Positions 34,640-46,400 of a stretch of 64,000 nucleotides of DNA are shown here, piece by piece. The stretch comes from Schistosoma haematobium (Eukaryota > Platyhelminthes > Trematoda > Strigeidida > Schistosomatidae). Position numbers and translations under genes: made by a program. Each line of letters opens with the position of its first letter. Positions within the stretch are counted from its first letter, which is position 1. Under the pieces are notes generated by a model. That model did not search any database. It worked only from the letters and a program-made list of their open reading frames with translations, and was not told the DNA's origin. Where the stretch lies: the NCBI RefSeq assembly GCF_000699445.3, contig NC_067199.1, positions 30,526,402 through 30,590,401 of the forward strand, given 5' to 3'.

Positions 34640-34763
34640 AGACGATTCGGTGTGCATTTAGGCGAAAAGCAAACAATTCGGCGTATATTTAGTCGAAAAA
34701 TGGACAATTCAGCGAATATTTAGGCAAAAAGCAGACAGTCCAGCGACATTTGAACGACAGAGC
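34640..34763 (+). repeat. Four tandem 31-bp sub-terminal repeats
   Basis: Units start at 34640, 34671, 34702 and 34733, each beginning (G/A)AC(G/A)(A/G)TTC-like and containing ATTTAGGCGAAAAGC or a variant. The period is exactly 31 bp. They lie about 100 bp inside the right terminal repeat, the position of transposase-binding sites in CACTA elements. Confidence 0.85.
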
Positions 34764-34865
34764 GACAAAAAGGGGGAAATTCTCATTATTTCCCCCGGAA
34801 AGGCGAAAAAGCAGACATTATGGTGCGTTTCCATTTTAATTCTTATCTATTTTTTAACGCATTAT

Positions 34866-34897
34866 CCCCTCTATTTTCCCTTTGATTGTTGGTTGGG
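34866..34897 (-). repeat. Right terminal inverted repeat of CACTA-like element
   Basis: Ends TTGATTGTTGGTTGGG. It is the reverse complement of the left repeat with six mismatches over 32 bp. Confidence 0.8.
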
Positions 34898-36000
34898 TTC
34901 CAACAACCGTCTGCATGAACCGGTCTTCAACTTGAAGTGGTACGTAGAAAATTGATTGCCATATACGGTAAGCAATATGTTCATCCCAAGGTATGTTTAC
35001 GCTATCCTATACACCGGGTTTTTGTTGTTGCGGATGTTTGTATGCTCATCATAGATACAGACCTTCTACAACGTCATAATCTACTCATCTACCCGTGCGA
35101 ATGACGGATAAAAGACGGAGATGCAAAATTATCTGTCTGTGAAATCACATTCTCTTGCTGGAGTTTAGCACCTAATCGATCAATATTTTCAACGGATACT
35201 CAACAAGTGCCTCTAACTATACTAAACGCTACCGAATTCCCGCCCGTAATTAACAATACAACACACAACTACAGGTTCATCTGTATTTTCGAAAGCCCAC
35301 CAACTAGCTCCTGAAAAGCTAATGTTGGCTAAAAATGTATTAGCGCACACAACAGACTGGGAAACTATCCGGCCGTCGAATAGCCCATTGATATCTACCT
35401 TGAATATGACCCTGTGAGAGGCAGCAACGATTGTTGTTGATTTATTGATTATCGACGACTGGACACGAAAGACACTCCCCAACGTTACACCATGCCTGGC
35501 TGTTTTTTTTCGAAGGCCGGTTTGGTTAAAGCATACGATTAGGTTGCTATAACTGCAGAAAACATCTCTAGAACTGCTACCATCACCTCCAACTGACTCT
35601 ATGAATTTCCTCGCACGCATTTCCACTGAAGAAACGCTAATCAAACTCTCCACAGATTCATCGACGATGCTATCAGAGGTCTCACTTTCGTATACGCATA
35701 TGTAGATTACCAACTGACTGCAAGTCAGGAGAGAGAATCTTATCTCCAGCATCTGGATACTCTTTACGAATGACTGCAAAAACAACATTACTGCGAACAT
35801 TCCGAAATATTAAATTGGAAGCAACTCCTTAGATTTTCTTGGGCACACTAATGGGGCCCAGAGCATTCGCCCCTTGACAAAAAAGATGGTGACCATTGTG
35901 AGTTACTCAGAACCGCTTACAGTCAACCAATTACATACGTTCAATGACCGGTAAGTTTCTGTTGATAATTCATACCGAACTGCGCGTCTTTCATGAGACT
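34898..36000 (+). pseudogene. Gypsy pol remnant: protease end and reverse transcriptase
   Basis: Continues the protease frame interrupted at 30162. At 35025-35090 it reads VFVVADVCMLIIDTDLLQRH, matching the Gypsy protease pattern (ADV..PILG.DFL). Further right are RT blocks: DYRRLDTKDTPQRYTMP (about 35450) and TLHRFIDDAIRGLTFVYAYV (about 35650-35710), where the normal YxDD is changed to YVDY. Many stops and shifts. The open frame on the opposite strand (35222-35800) is only its shadow. Confidence 0.7.
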
Positions 36001-38560
36001 CTAAACAGACCCACTTCCTCTAGATGAGGAACTCAACAATTTAAACGACAATGCAAAAAGCATTCTCCATATTTAGTTAAATTATCGCAAAAGCAACCGT
36101 GTTCACACACCAGGACATAAAATCACCTGAAAGTATCGCAGTTTACTTCAAATACACGAAACGTTTTATTATTTTTTACTATTCAAAAGCTGCTTGTAGG
36201 TGCACACATTTTGTAGAGAAACGATTTTTGATTTCTTCAAAAATACAACAATATAGAAGTCTCAAAAACGTTAGCATAATACTTGCCATTTTTAAAAATA
36301 TAGATTTTACGTCATTGAGAAGAATATTGAGCTAAAATTAAAGGAAAGTGAGAAAATAAGTTTCCAAGGAATCTACTTCCTTAAACTCGACCAACTCCAT
36401 ATACTGCAACTCGATTAAAAACTTTAATGGTGTAACTAAATTCGGCTAGTCAAGCCTTATTTTTTATGTCGCTTAAAATTTTATTTTGAATCACAAATTA
36501 GTAGCTAGTGACTTAACTACTAGTTCTTGCTATGGCTTTGAGATATCTGCTACTCTCAATAAATCAGTTGTTTTCCTTCGAAGCTTATCACTGAAAGACC
36601 TCAAGCAATGGGAAGAACAGGTAAGTTCTGCTATAACATCGAAAGCTAGATTAAACAAAGTCAATGAATTTTTGGGGTCTATCAAGATATCAGAAACTAG
36701 TCTGTTTAAATACCAGAAAACGAGTCTTTTCAATTTCCGATAGTCTAATTCGTAGTAGGTCCTAATGGGCTTGCCAACCATGTAAAATCTGTCGACGCTT
36801 TGCAATATCATTGTTGTATTTTCCATAAACTATCCGTTTATAAAAGCTGTTTTATCATTGAATATAAGGTTACTAAAGATCATTCAATGCTATTTAAGAC
36901 TTTTTTCTTAATCGAAACTCTTGTCCATCCATTTTCATAACCTGTTGTCGGGTAGCTATCTTATAGATTAGGTCATTCATTCTCATATAATAATATATAT
37001 GGCTGTGATCACATTGAAATCATTTTCAATACAGACATTAGTGAAACATTAAACTGGAAGAAAATCATTTATGATAATACTACGGTTAGGCAGTGAACTT
37101 GACTGTGGATTAGAGCCTTACCATCCTACAAAGGTTTAAGGATTGACAAAAGTTTCGATCGGAGAGCACTGAAGGATATCGAAGTGTATATTACATGGAT
37201 GAACCTCATGGAGCAATCGTATTATTCGCTAGTGTTGCAAAATAACCAGCAAGTATCTTTTTAAAAACTCTCAGGATTCTTAGTTGCTGGGTTTTCAAAA
37301 TTCCATATACTAAAATGTCAGTTAGTGCCCTTTTGCATTTCAGAGTAGCAAAGCACTTAGTAATCTGTCTCTGGTCTTAGCAATCTAGTGCCCATATCAT
37401 TTTCGTCAGAGACTGAAGGATACTTTAGTTCGAAATTGCCCAAGAACACATAATTCAAAAATAATCATTTGGTTTAAATGCACTTGACATATTAATATTG
37501 GATGTTATATATTTTGTTACTTCGTAATACTTTAGCTGTACTTTCATCTTTATAACGATTTGAGCTCAAGGTCGTGGTGGCAGTTAAAGCTTTTACACCG
37601 AAAGACATTCTTCTCAAGCTTTCTCGTACATTACTGTCACTAAGATAAATCAAAATGCTTTTGAATTTTAAATGATGATATTGTGTGTCTTAGGAAGTAT
37701 ATGATCTATTACTAATTTGAATGTACGTCTTCAAAAACTATTCTAGATGGGAATAAATTACATGTAATCCTCGAACGATAGGAAAGTGACACTGAAATAC
37801 CTTAGATTTTCATTAGGTTTTAAGTACTTTTATCTCCTAATGTAAGGGACTCGTGGTTTTATCACCTTATTTAGTGATGGTATTTATTTTGATACAATAG
37901 ACTTTTTACACTACTATCTGCACCACATATTATCCTAAAAAAATCTTGCTCTCTGGTTTTCTCCTCAGCTGATTGTTTACTTGATGATTTGAGATTAAGC
38001 TTGGGAATTCAGATAACTAGTGATCACTAGGTTTTCGCTTATTATGAGCGTGTTCTTAGTGATTTCTGTGATCTAGGAATATATTTTTATATTTTAAACA
38101 TCTACGTCGCTGTTTTTAAAAAAGTATGTTTTCTGACCTCGCAGTTTGAAGCTTTGTTTTTTGGATGTTTTATGTGAATATGATCCCTTATTGCTGCTGG
38201 GATCAATATTTTGTAAATTTTCATCTGATTCTTAATGCCTTGTATCAACCGTCTTTTGACTTTATAATTTATTGAAAATCATTTAAAGTTATTGGAGTTT
38301 TGCCTGCACCTTTAAGAGTGTTAAACATGTTCTTCAAATAATACAAACTAAGTTCAATTTTGAATGAAGTATTTATTGTATATTCATGATTGTTTTTACA
38401 AATATTTCAGGTGTTTTGATATTAGCTTCATCATAAATATCCTAAAGACTCATATAATTGAATTTCCTGATTAATATATGAGTAATCATAAGTGAACGCT
38501 TTTTGTACGTGGTTTTTGTAAAGTACCTAAGCCTAGTCATTATTATTATAACCTAAACCT
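36001..38560. other. Intergenic region with one PH-like fragment
   Basis: AT-rich. Apart from the PH-domain-like fragment at about 36500-36743, I see only short open frames. One at about 37137-37266 reads through without stops but has no recognised domain. Confidence 0.45.
36500..36743 (+). CDS. PH-domain-like C-terminal fragment, possible exon
   Basis: The frame reads CYGFEISATLNKSVVFLRSL, then LKDLKQWEEQV. This resembles the last beta strands and closing helix of a pleckstrin-homology domain (the conserved Trp in the helix is present). An acceptor-like TTAG ends at 36500 and a strong donor GTAAGT follows CAG at 36619, so an exon 36501-36618 is possible. Alternatively the frame runs to the stop at 36741-36743. 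No partner exon is recognised, so it could be an isolated exon, a decayed gene or chance. Confidence 0.3.
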
Positions 38561-38569
38561 TGTATTTCT

Positions 38570-39480
38570 CATGGGGTATTTGCTCTTGACTAAGGATATC
38601 CAAACTTCCCTATCATCATGAGCTTTCCCTTCCAGTTTTTGCCAGGTCGTCTTTCTCTAATTCCCGATACCGTGTATTTTGTTGTCCGTTTCTTCCCCTA
38701 AGCCATGCAGATTCCAGGTCAGGGCTTGGTCTTTAGTGTGTTTCGGCGGTTTTCAAAAGACTTATCCTATCACGCTCCATGATCTTTTCCTAACTATTTT
38801 TTGAAATTGCAGCTGGGTTGCTGATGTCTTCTGAACACTGGGTCTAATGTATGTTTCGTAGGTGGATGTTCATATATATACTCACCCTTATGGTGATGGT
38901 TGTGGTAGTTACCTAGGTTTCGGCCTCGTAGGACGTCCTTAACGTTTGTGATGAGAATTCTGAATTTCTTCTTAAGTGACAGTTATTTTGATTTCCGAAC
39001 GTTTTACAATCCTAGGAATGTTGCCACTGTTTCTTCGATTCATGCCTTGACATCTACATCAAATCCTCTTTGCTTATTAGTGTTATTCAAGTACTGAAAG
39101 GCTTTCATCTGTTCTGGAGTCTCGCCATTAAAGTGAGATTCGGTTCTTGTTCACAGAGTTTTACTTCAGGATCTTATCTTTGTGCTCGTGAATACTGAAG
39201 AATACTGCCTTAGAAGCAGTCACTTTACTGACTATTATCATCTGCGTCCAAGGTGAACATAGTATTGCATGCTTCTCCCAAGTTATTAAGTTCCTCATAA
39301 TCCAATTAGTCTCTAGCAGTATTAGAAAATGTGAAAGTAAATAGCTTTTTAAGACCCTACTCTTCACTTCAAACGCATCTATGAGCTGCCCTATATCCAC
39401 AACTTTGTAGTTCAGTCCTTCGTATATGTCCTTTTTCAGTTATTCCATAGTCTCAAAGAAGACTAGGTATGAGTAAGCTG
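38570..39480 (-). mobile_element. Old RTE-clade remnant
   Basis: The minus-strand frame from 39400 reads GQLIDAFEV, LLSHFLILLETNWIM and a decayed WTQ..IIVSK block, which align with RTE RT ([28 protein letters not shown]). Further left, FDVDVKA, TNVKDVL and QALTWN-like pieces match the thumb and C-terminus. Divergence is much higher than in the copies at 12000 and 22500, and the FADD catalytic motif is lost. Confidence 0.65.
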
Positions 39481-40338
39481 TATCTTCTCATTTGTGAGGC
39501 TACTTGAAAGATTTTCCTAGTTTAATAAATTGTTCTGACATTCCACGCTGATATGTTGATTACTCCCCCGGTTATCAGAAGAGGCATCGAACCGGTGACT
39601 TCTGGTGAGTCTGGGCGTCATAACTCTTCCATATTTCAAAACTTCAACTTCCAGAACAGTGGATAAATAGTTTAAATATTTTTCTTTAGTAAGCGCTTTT
39701 TGGCTAATCTGTTCTTTTCAAGCCGAAGTTGCTAATGCTATCCTCAATTATCATTCTTTACTCGTACTTTGAACATATAGTAACCATACATTGACCCAGG
39801 GTGGATTTGAAATCTATTTATACAATGTTATATTTCATTGTGGTTTGTCATTAACTAACGTATTTAAAAAGGAAACACCACGGAATTTGCTATATAACGT
39901 GATCGTTTCGGGACGTGATAAGTTTGAAACGTTTTCATATTTAATATAACGAGATCCCGAAATATGGTTTCATGTTTCTAAGAAAAAAGTCCATAGATGT
40001 GTGATATTCGTAGTGCGATAAAAAAATATACGTAAAAATTTGCTTAGGATTTATTTTTCTTTTCCAAAACAAAAGATATTTGCTTGGTAGCAATAATAAA
40101 CGTTTAGTGAGCGAACTCTTATGGTGCGTGGTTGAGCCCTACATAACTTCAATGCCTTCCTGCCAAGTGCTATCAAAGAAACTTGCTCTTACTGACAATA
40201 ATTAGTACTCCAATATATGCTCTCTTGAGACATGTAATCTTTATGAAGAAATTTTGCAGGCCTCGATGGTTTTGTTGAGATAGGAAACTGTTTTGAATAA
40301 GTGTTTGGTTTCAAAAGAGCTACCATGTTTTTTAATGT
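39481..40338. other. Upstream flank of the citrate carrier gene
   Basis: No coding match. Contains TTTCGGGACGTGATAAGTTT near 39907 with a partly inverted counterpart (GAGATCCCGAAATA) near 39950. The promoter should lie here if the first exon is local, but I see no reliable TATA or initiator. Confidence 0.4.
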
Positions 40339-40355
40339 ATGGTATTGTTTTTTAG

Positions 40356-40435
40356 TTATTCTGGCATGGTTCATGAAAGTCAAGGACCTCACAAATCAAC
40401 TCTTATTGAACAAACGGTAAAAGGAGCCATAGCAG
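40356..40435 (+). CDS. SLC25A1: Citrate carrier exon 1 (start ATG 40366)
   Basis: Encodes [20 protein letters not shown] and AIAG, with coding from 40366. Donor GTTCGT at 40436 after one base of a Gly codon. TTTTTTAG before 40356 could be a cis or a spliced-leader trans-splice acceptor; spliced-leader trans-splicing is known for part of the schistosome transcriptome. The intron that follows is only 38 nt. Confidence 0.85.
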
Positions 40436-43400
40436 GTTCGTGAGTGTTTAATAGTCTGCTAAGTTTATCACAGGTGGAGTCACTGGAGCAATTGAGATTT
40501 GCATCACTTTCCCGACTGAATATGTTAAGACACAATTACAACTTGACGAACGTATGGGTAGTGCCAGACAATATTCGGGACCCATCGACTGTGTAAAGAA
40601 GACAGTAGGATCTTATGGTTTTCGTGGTTTGTATCGAGGTTTACCTGTTCTCCTATATGGCTCTGTTCCCAAGTCGGCTGTCAGGTGAGTCTGTTAACAT
40701 ATGAGGCATTTAAAGTTGAAAGTAAGCAAGTTGAAGAGAGACGTAAGGTCAAAGATGTGACATATTCTCGGTATTAACATTTGATATACCAACAGTGTCA
40801 ACCACTTAACCAAAAATCCATAGATTATTTCATGTAAATGTTAGTTGATTGAATAATCTTCTGGAAGTCCTTTACTATTAAAAATGATTTATCTCATAGG
40901 CTAATTGTAGTGAGCTATATTTGTCATCGATGTTCATTGTCCATTCTTCTAAAGTATTTTGTCGGCACTGTTATGCAGGGCAACTGTTTTCGACTTAAAA
41001 GATATATATCTTCAAACAAGGTGTCTTTTAGAAGATCGATATTGTGTTCAAAACGTTCCAAGCAAAAAAATAAAACTGTTACAAAAATACAGTCGATATT
41101 GTCAAACATCAAATTGAAAGCATTAAATGTCTACAAACAAACGATGTCAGACATAGACTGTATAAGTTAATATGCTTAATTTTGATGTGACAGGAAATTA
41201 ACAATTAGAAATGAAGAAAAAACAATCGAATTGATGTGGAATTTAAACATGATTATCAAAACAATAAATATGTATCACTAATTTCTAATAATTGAATTTC
41301 TAACCTTGACTAATCTTAATTTACATCATCTTACAAAATGGTTTCATATAATCATTATCTACTTATTTAGATTACATATATGAATATTCACATCCATTTA
41401 TTATACAGAGCTAACAGACTTACCATATTCTAGAAAGTTAGTTAAATTTTCATGATGCATAGTAATGAATCATGCTAACGTGTTTTTTTTTGTCCAACGT
41501 TACCTTATAAGCTAAACGGTTTTATCGTTTAATTTCAGAATTATTTCCTAAATAATCTAAATACACAATTTTATTTACTTTTTATGAGTCCATACTTTAA
41601 TTTGTTATCTAGAATTGATTAATTTTCATAAGCATAACTTATCATAATAATAGCAAAATAAATAACGTTTTCATCTATTCTTCTAAGAAAAAAATTCAAT
41701 TTGAGTGTTACACTTATTAATACCAAGGTTGGACTTGGTAGTTTCAAATAAATTGAGCGTTGGGTAGGGAGTTCATGATAAAAAAAATTTTTATTATATT
41801 CCAATGAGTAGAAAAATTGTATTTCTGGCGTTTTGTAACTTAATGTAAGCCACTTCTTCAGAGTACATAAATAACCGATAATTAGGTTAACACAAGTTTA
41901 ATGTCAGTTATTTATTTACTCTGAAGAAGTGGCTTACATTAAGTCTTGAGTGCTACGTTTTATGATATACTTTATTACGTTTGTTTGTTAGATTTGGAGC
42001 ATTTGAAGAGTTTAAACGTCATAATTTATCTCCAGATGGAACTCTTACAGCTGGAAGAAAACTTTTATGTGGTTTAGGTAAGTGTCAATGTCATTTTAAT
42101 CCTTTTTGATCAAAAACTCGAAGTATTTTCTGTTCAATAGACGACTGCTATATTCTTTCTTTCTCATCCTCTTTTTCAATATTCGTGTGTGTACGGATGT
42201 CAATGTTTATCTATAGGATGGTTGGTTGCTTATCTATTCATCTGTATTTGGTATATTCTGTATTTGATAAAAAAAGGCTAACCCTTGATTAATTGTCTTT
42301 TGGCTAGCAATAGTCAGAGATCCCGCTACATTCATCTGTTCATGTTTACTATCTATAAGCTTGCATATGAACTCCTGAAATAGAATTATTCCAAAACATT
42401 GCATATTTGGCTTTTATTGCCATTGTCGCTTAATAGGGTTATCCTAAGTATTTTGATATGAAATTAGACGAGAAAACATTTCATGAATCCTTCATCATCA
42501 CTATCAACAGAGTCATTGTGGTGCTACAGTTTCCTAACCGAATCCTTGTTGAAGGACTCCCATAAACTTCTTGATGATAGCTATAAACGTGTGGTCAAAC
42601 GACGGCATTTCGAGAGAGAGTGAACTTGCTTCATATTTCGGCCTTACCAGGCCACTTCAGTGCTTTCGTCAAAACAAGGATTGACTTGTTATTGAAGTAC
42701 AGTTCTTTCAAAGTTTGTATCAGATATTGCCATTATTCTGCTTCATTATTGCTTATTTTTGCTTACCGTTTTGTTCGGCCACAAATCTATTGATTTAATT
42801 TATCACCAACATATTCAAAACAACTTAACAGTTACGAAAATATATGCTATAGAATAAACATAGTTTATTAGATTTACTAGTCCATAACCCATAGTTTTCA
42901 GTGTAAATGACAACTCCAAAACTTAGTTCCATTCAGTTATAAAAAGACTGGATACACATACTTTCTAGGGTTCAAATATATGAAAGAAATGTGATGGTTG
43001 GGTTTCTAAACCAGGGATAAACATATAAAAGTAATAACTTGTTTAAATACCTACATAAAAGTGATATGAGGAGATTTTCAGGTGTGAGACAACACAGTTC
43101 GAAATTTCTTGATGCAAAATAGATTTATCCTTCATTACATTTTGAACTCGGTCTGTTTATCTTACAAATACTGTAAATCTTTAAATAAACCGTGGCCACT
43201 GTTCACAGTAATTTATATCTACATATTGACTCGCAGCTCTTTTATGTACTCCTTACTGAACCCTAATAACTTGATTGTTGTTTTATACTATGAGAAGCAA
43301 CAAATAAACTGATAGTTCATTTAGAGGTACAATTTGACTGATTTATTTATCCACTAAACTTGTTCACAGTGTCATGTAATCTACAGACATCTAATAGTTA

Positions 43401-46400
43401 AATCTTTAAGGAAATAATATGGACTGTGGAAATTCTTTTGAATAATCTGCTTCTAACCCAGATTTATCCTGATTATAAGATCAGTTGGGTATATTAAAGA
43501 TTAACCAAGTGAGTGACAGCATTGTCCAAACACTTATTTGATGAATGTAAAATAACTTAGATGAGAGAGATGCGACTCCCGTAAAACTTATTTTCCAGTC
43601 GCTGAATAGGATTGTGCCAAATGTCTTAAAGGGAAGAATCCAAGATCTACCTGTGAGGAGGATAAATGGATCTCAATCAAAAATATTTTACAATAAAACA
43701 TCAGCATTGTAAAATAATGATGGTAAAAATCTAAATTTTTATTGGATAAGTGGGTTTTGTAGTGCTATCCGAATTTATACCACATATCTTACACTCTTTT
43801 TTATACATAATTATTACTTATAGGCGCAGGGGTTTGTGAAGCTATAATGGTAGTTACTCCGATGGAAACCATCAAAGTGAAATTTATTAATGATCAAACA
43901 TCTAAAAATCCACATTATCGTGGTTTTTTCCATGGCTGTGGCTGTATCGTCAAAGAACATGGTAGGAGCGAAAGCTGTTAGTGTTAAATATTACGTATTC
44001 ATTGAAACAATAATTTTGTAAAAAATGAAGTAGTTCAGTGGTTGTTTCAAACTAATTTACACTAAAGCTCTACCGGGAAGCCTGAAAGGTCAGCATTCTT
44101 TGTTCCCAAGTTGACTAATAATCGACGTGGAAGTCGTAATCTGTAGGCAGATCACAACTTCGTAGTTTCGTAGGAACTAGCTTCTAGCTCTAAAGTGGCG
44201 TCATTTTGTCAACACAACTATAAAGCTAACTAAGCAATTATAATGTCACATATGGTTTAAAAATCATTTCTTCATGTCAGCTACAGGTAAAATGCGGTAA
44301 GATTACATCTTAGATCTGCTAAAATAGCAGGGCTGGGATGTGATCTAATGGGCTTAAATAAATTAGAAATTTCACTTGAAATCACGGTATTTTTCAGTAT
44401 TTATTCGCCTGCTGACCACCAACTGACTAAAATATTATCATTTCTCAAGACCCTTTACGTTCTTTGAATTCCTAAAGTTTTCACTTCCTTCGGATCTAAA
44501 CAAATACGACTGTGTCGTTTAAAGTTACTATCCGAGATACGTAATCTGCTGTATTCTTTCACAGTTGAACGCTATCATGATGAAGGCTATCAGTTAGTTC
44601 TATGTGGTAAAGGATATGAGGATGGTCTGAGGAATTGGTTTCACTGTATGATTATGATTTACTTTTCTTCGTCATCCATTTTTTTAAGTTTTATAACTAT
44701 AATTGTTATGCGTCAGTTATCTTGAAAACTTATTAACTGTATGAAATCCTGAAAATATAGTAAGGACTTTAGATAGTATAGAATTGGAATCCTCTTGTTA
44801 GGAACTCAGGTGTTGAATTATCGACAAAATTGTATGCATATTTGCTCGCCTCAAAATACTTGTTGTAAATGATTGTTTAGTCATAAAATGAATCTTTGTG
44901 CACACTCGACTGCGCGATACTGGATTTTCTTTGAGTTTACTATTTGGTATAAAAGTATTGTATAGAGACATGCCGACCAGGGCTGAAAAATGAGGTAATG
45001 GATTTCGCGCAGAATCTAAGAATCAACTGATCACTACACTATATCGTGTAAAATGTGAAGTGAATATTTCTTTGTGTACTGTTTAGACGATTGAAAATCA
45101 TAACAACGAGGTAATTTTTGTTACTAAAGTGTAAAAATGACAGTATTAAACTTATGAAATTATCAAGTATTTTTATGTAGATGAGATATAATGTACAAAT
45201 CAACTCTGTTATTATAATCTTATGTAAACATTGGTCCGGAAATATTTGAAATTCACAGAATGTAAAGTAGAATAATATTGTTATTGATCAGATATTCATT
45301 AAGCTTTACTGTAATATATGGTAAAATTTATATGCGCATATGAAAAAAATTAAACCAGTCTAGGTAATCTGTCGGTCAATGATAATAATGGAAAGGGATT
45401 ATATAAATAATAATAGGTAAACAATGTAAACTAACAGTAAGGCGGTAGGTACCGTCGTAAATATATCGATAATGTAGACAAAAATAGGGTTTATACACAG
45501 TATTTTGATTGAAATAGGATGTGTTTAGTGTTTCCTTTCTTAAGAAATATTCGTGTATGATGAGCATGAAAGTTGAAACACGAACTGATCGTATAAAACG
45601 TCTCTGGTATAGGTTACAGTTTAACGGAGGTGTGACTGGAGGTGTTCAACGTGACAGAGTAACTAGATCATTGAAAAGTCCTTTTAATGCAGCTTATACT
45701 TGTTTATCATTTTCTAGTTGACGAGTGATAGTTCCTCAAATAAAAGATAATTCACATAGTTTTACCACTTCAGCTGCTCATGTGCATAAAGGTGAATCGG
45801 TCGTTTAGATGTACAACTTAACCTATGAGTTAGCGAACACCTAGCTTCTGGGAAATATCATCAATATGAACTTCAGATTGAAGCGATGCATTCGAATTTC
45901 TGCACATATTACTGGCAACCTGTTCAGTTGATGTTTATTTGTTTTTGATACTTGTCCTGTTATCGTTTCCATATTTGTTTTGGTTGTTACCTTTTTCGAC
46001 CTGATAGTTGTCCACGACTTTTCTGATTCACTGATAAATTGAATCGAATTCGGTATGTTTATGGACTACAGATTGACTTGATTTATCAAGTCTCAAAAGG
46101 TTCCCTAGTCTTTGTACGGCTTAAGAATAACTTTAGAAATCATTATACAACTCCTTTTAATCACATGTAGTTCATCGTGGTCATTTGGTAGATAGAAGCA
46201 AGAGTTATTTAATGTTTCCTTTCAAATTTTCTGGATATAATTTGTTCTCGTCTTTTGCATTTAGTGGAAGCAATACTTTTTCAAGCAAACCTTTTTAGTC
46301 CTTGTGTTCTTAAGAAATTTGTAGCATTTTTATTCCTTCTTTGGGAGGATGAGAATTCGATAGACGTTATAACTCATTCCTTCTACCCTTTCTCTTCTTT

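Larger units (their letters stand above)
30163..34897 (+). mobile_element. CACTA-like (tnp2-type) DNA transposon, 4735 bp, nested in Gypsy pol
   Basis: Terminal inverted repeats of 32 bp at 30163-30194 and 34866-34897 match at 26 of 32 positions and start CCCAA. A TT on each side is the likely 2-bp target duplication. Inside are sub-terminal repeats (31-bp units near the right end), a tnp2-type transposase pseudogene (30760-32601) and a second set of exon-like pieces (32758-34196). The flanking Gypsy protease frame is continuous when the element and one TT are removed. SmTRC1 of S. mansoni is a described CACTA-superfamily element, and this may be the same or a sister family. Confidence 0.8.

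Noticed and set aside
34640..34763. CRISPR-like array (regular 31-bp period)
   Set aside because: Units are contiguous tandem repeats without spacers, inside a eukaryotic transposon end.
35222..35800. 192-codon minus-strand open frame
   Set aside because: It is the opposite strand of the decayed Gypsy RT (plus-strand blocks TLHRFIDDAIRGLTF and DYRRLD). No minus-strand family features.
42600..42690. Hammerhead-like GAAGTG/TTTCGTC sequence on the minus strand
   Set aside because: CUGAAG and GAAA occur, but no stem II or stem I pairs can be formed at the right spacing.
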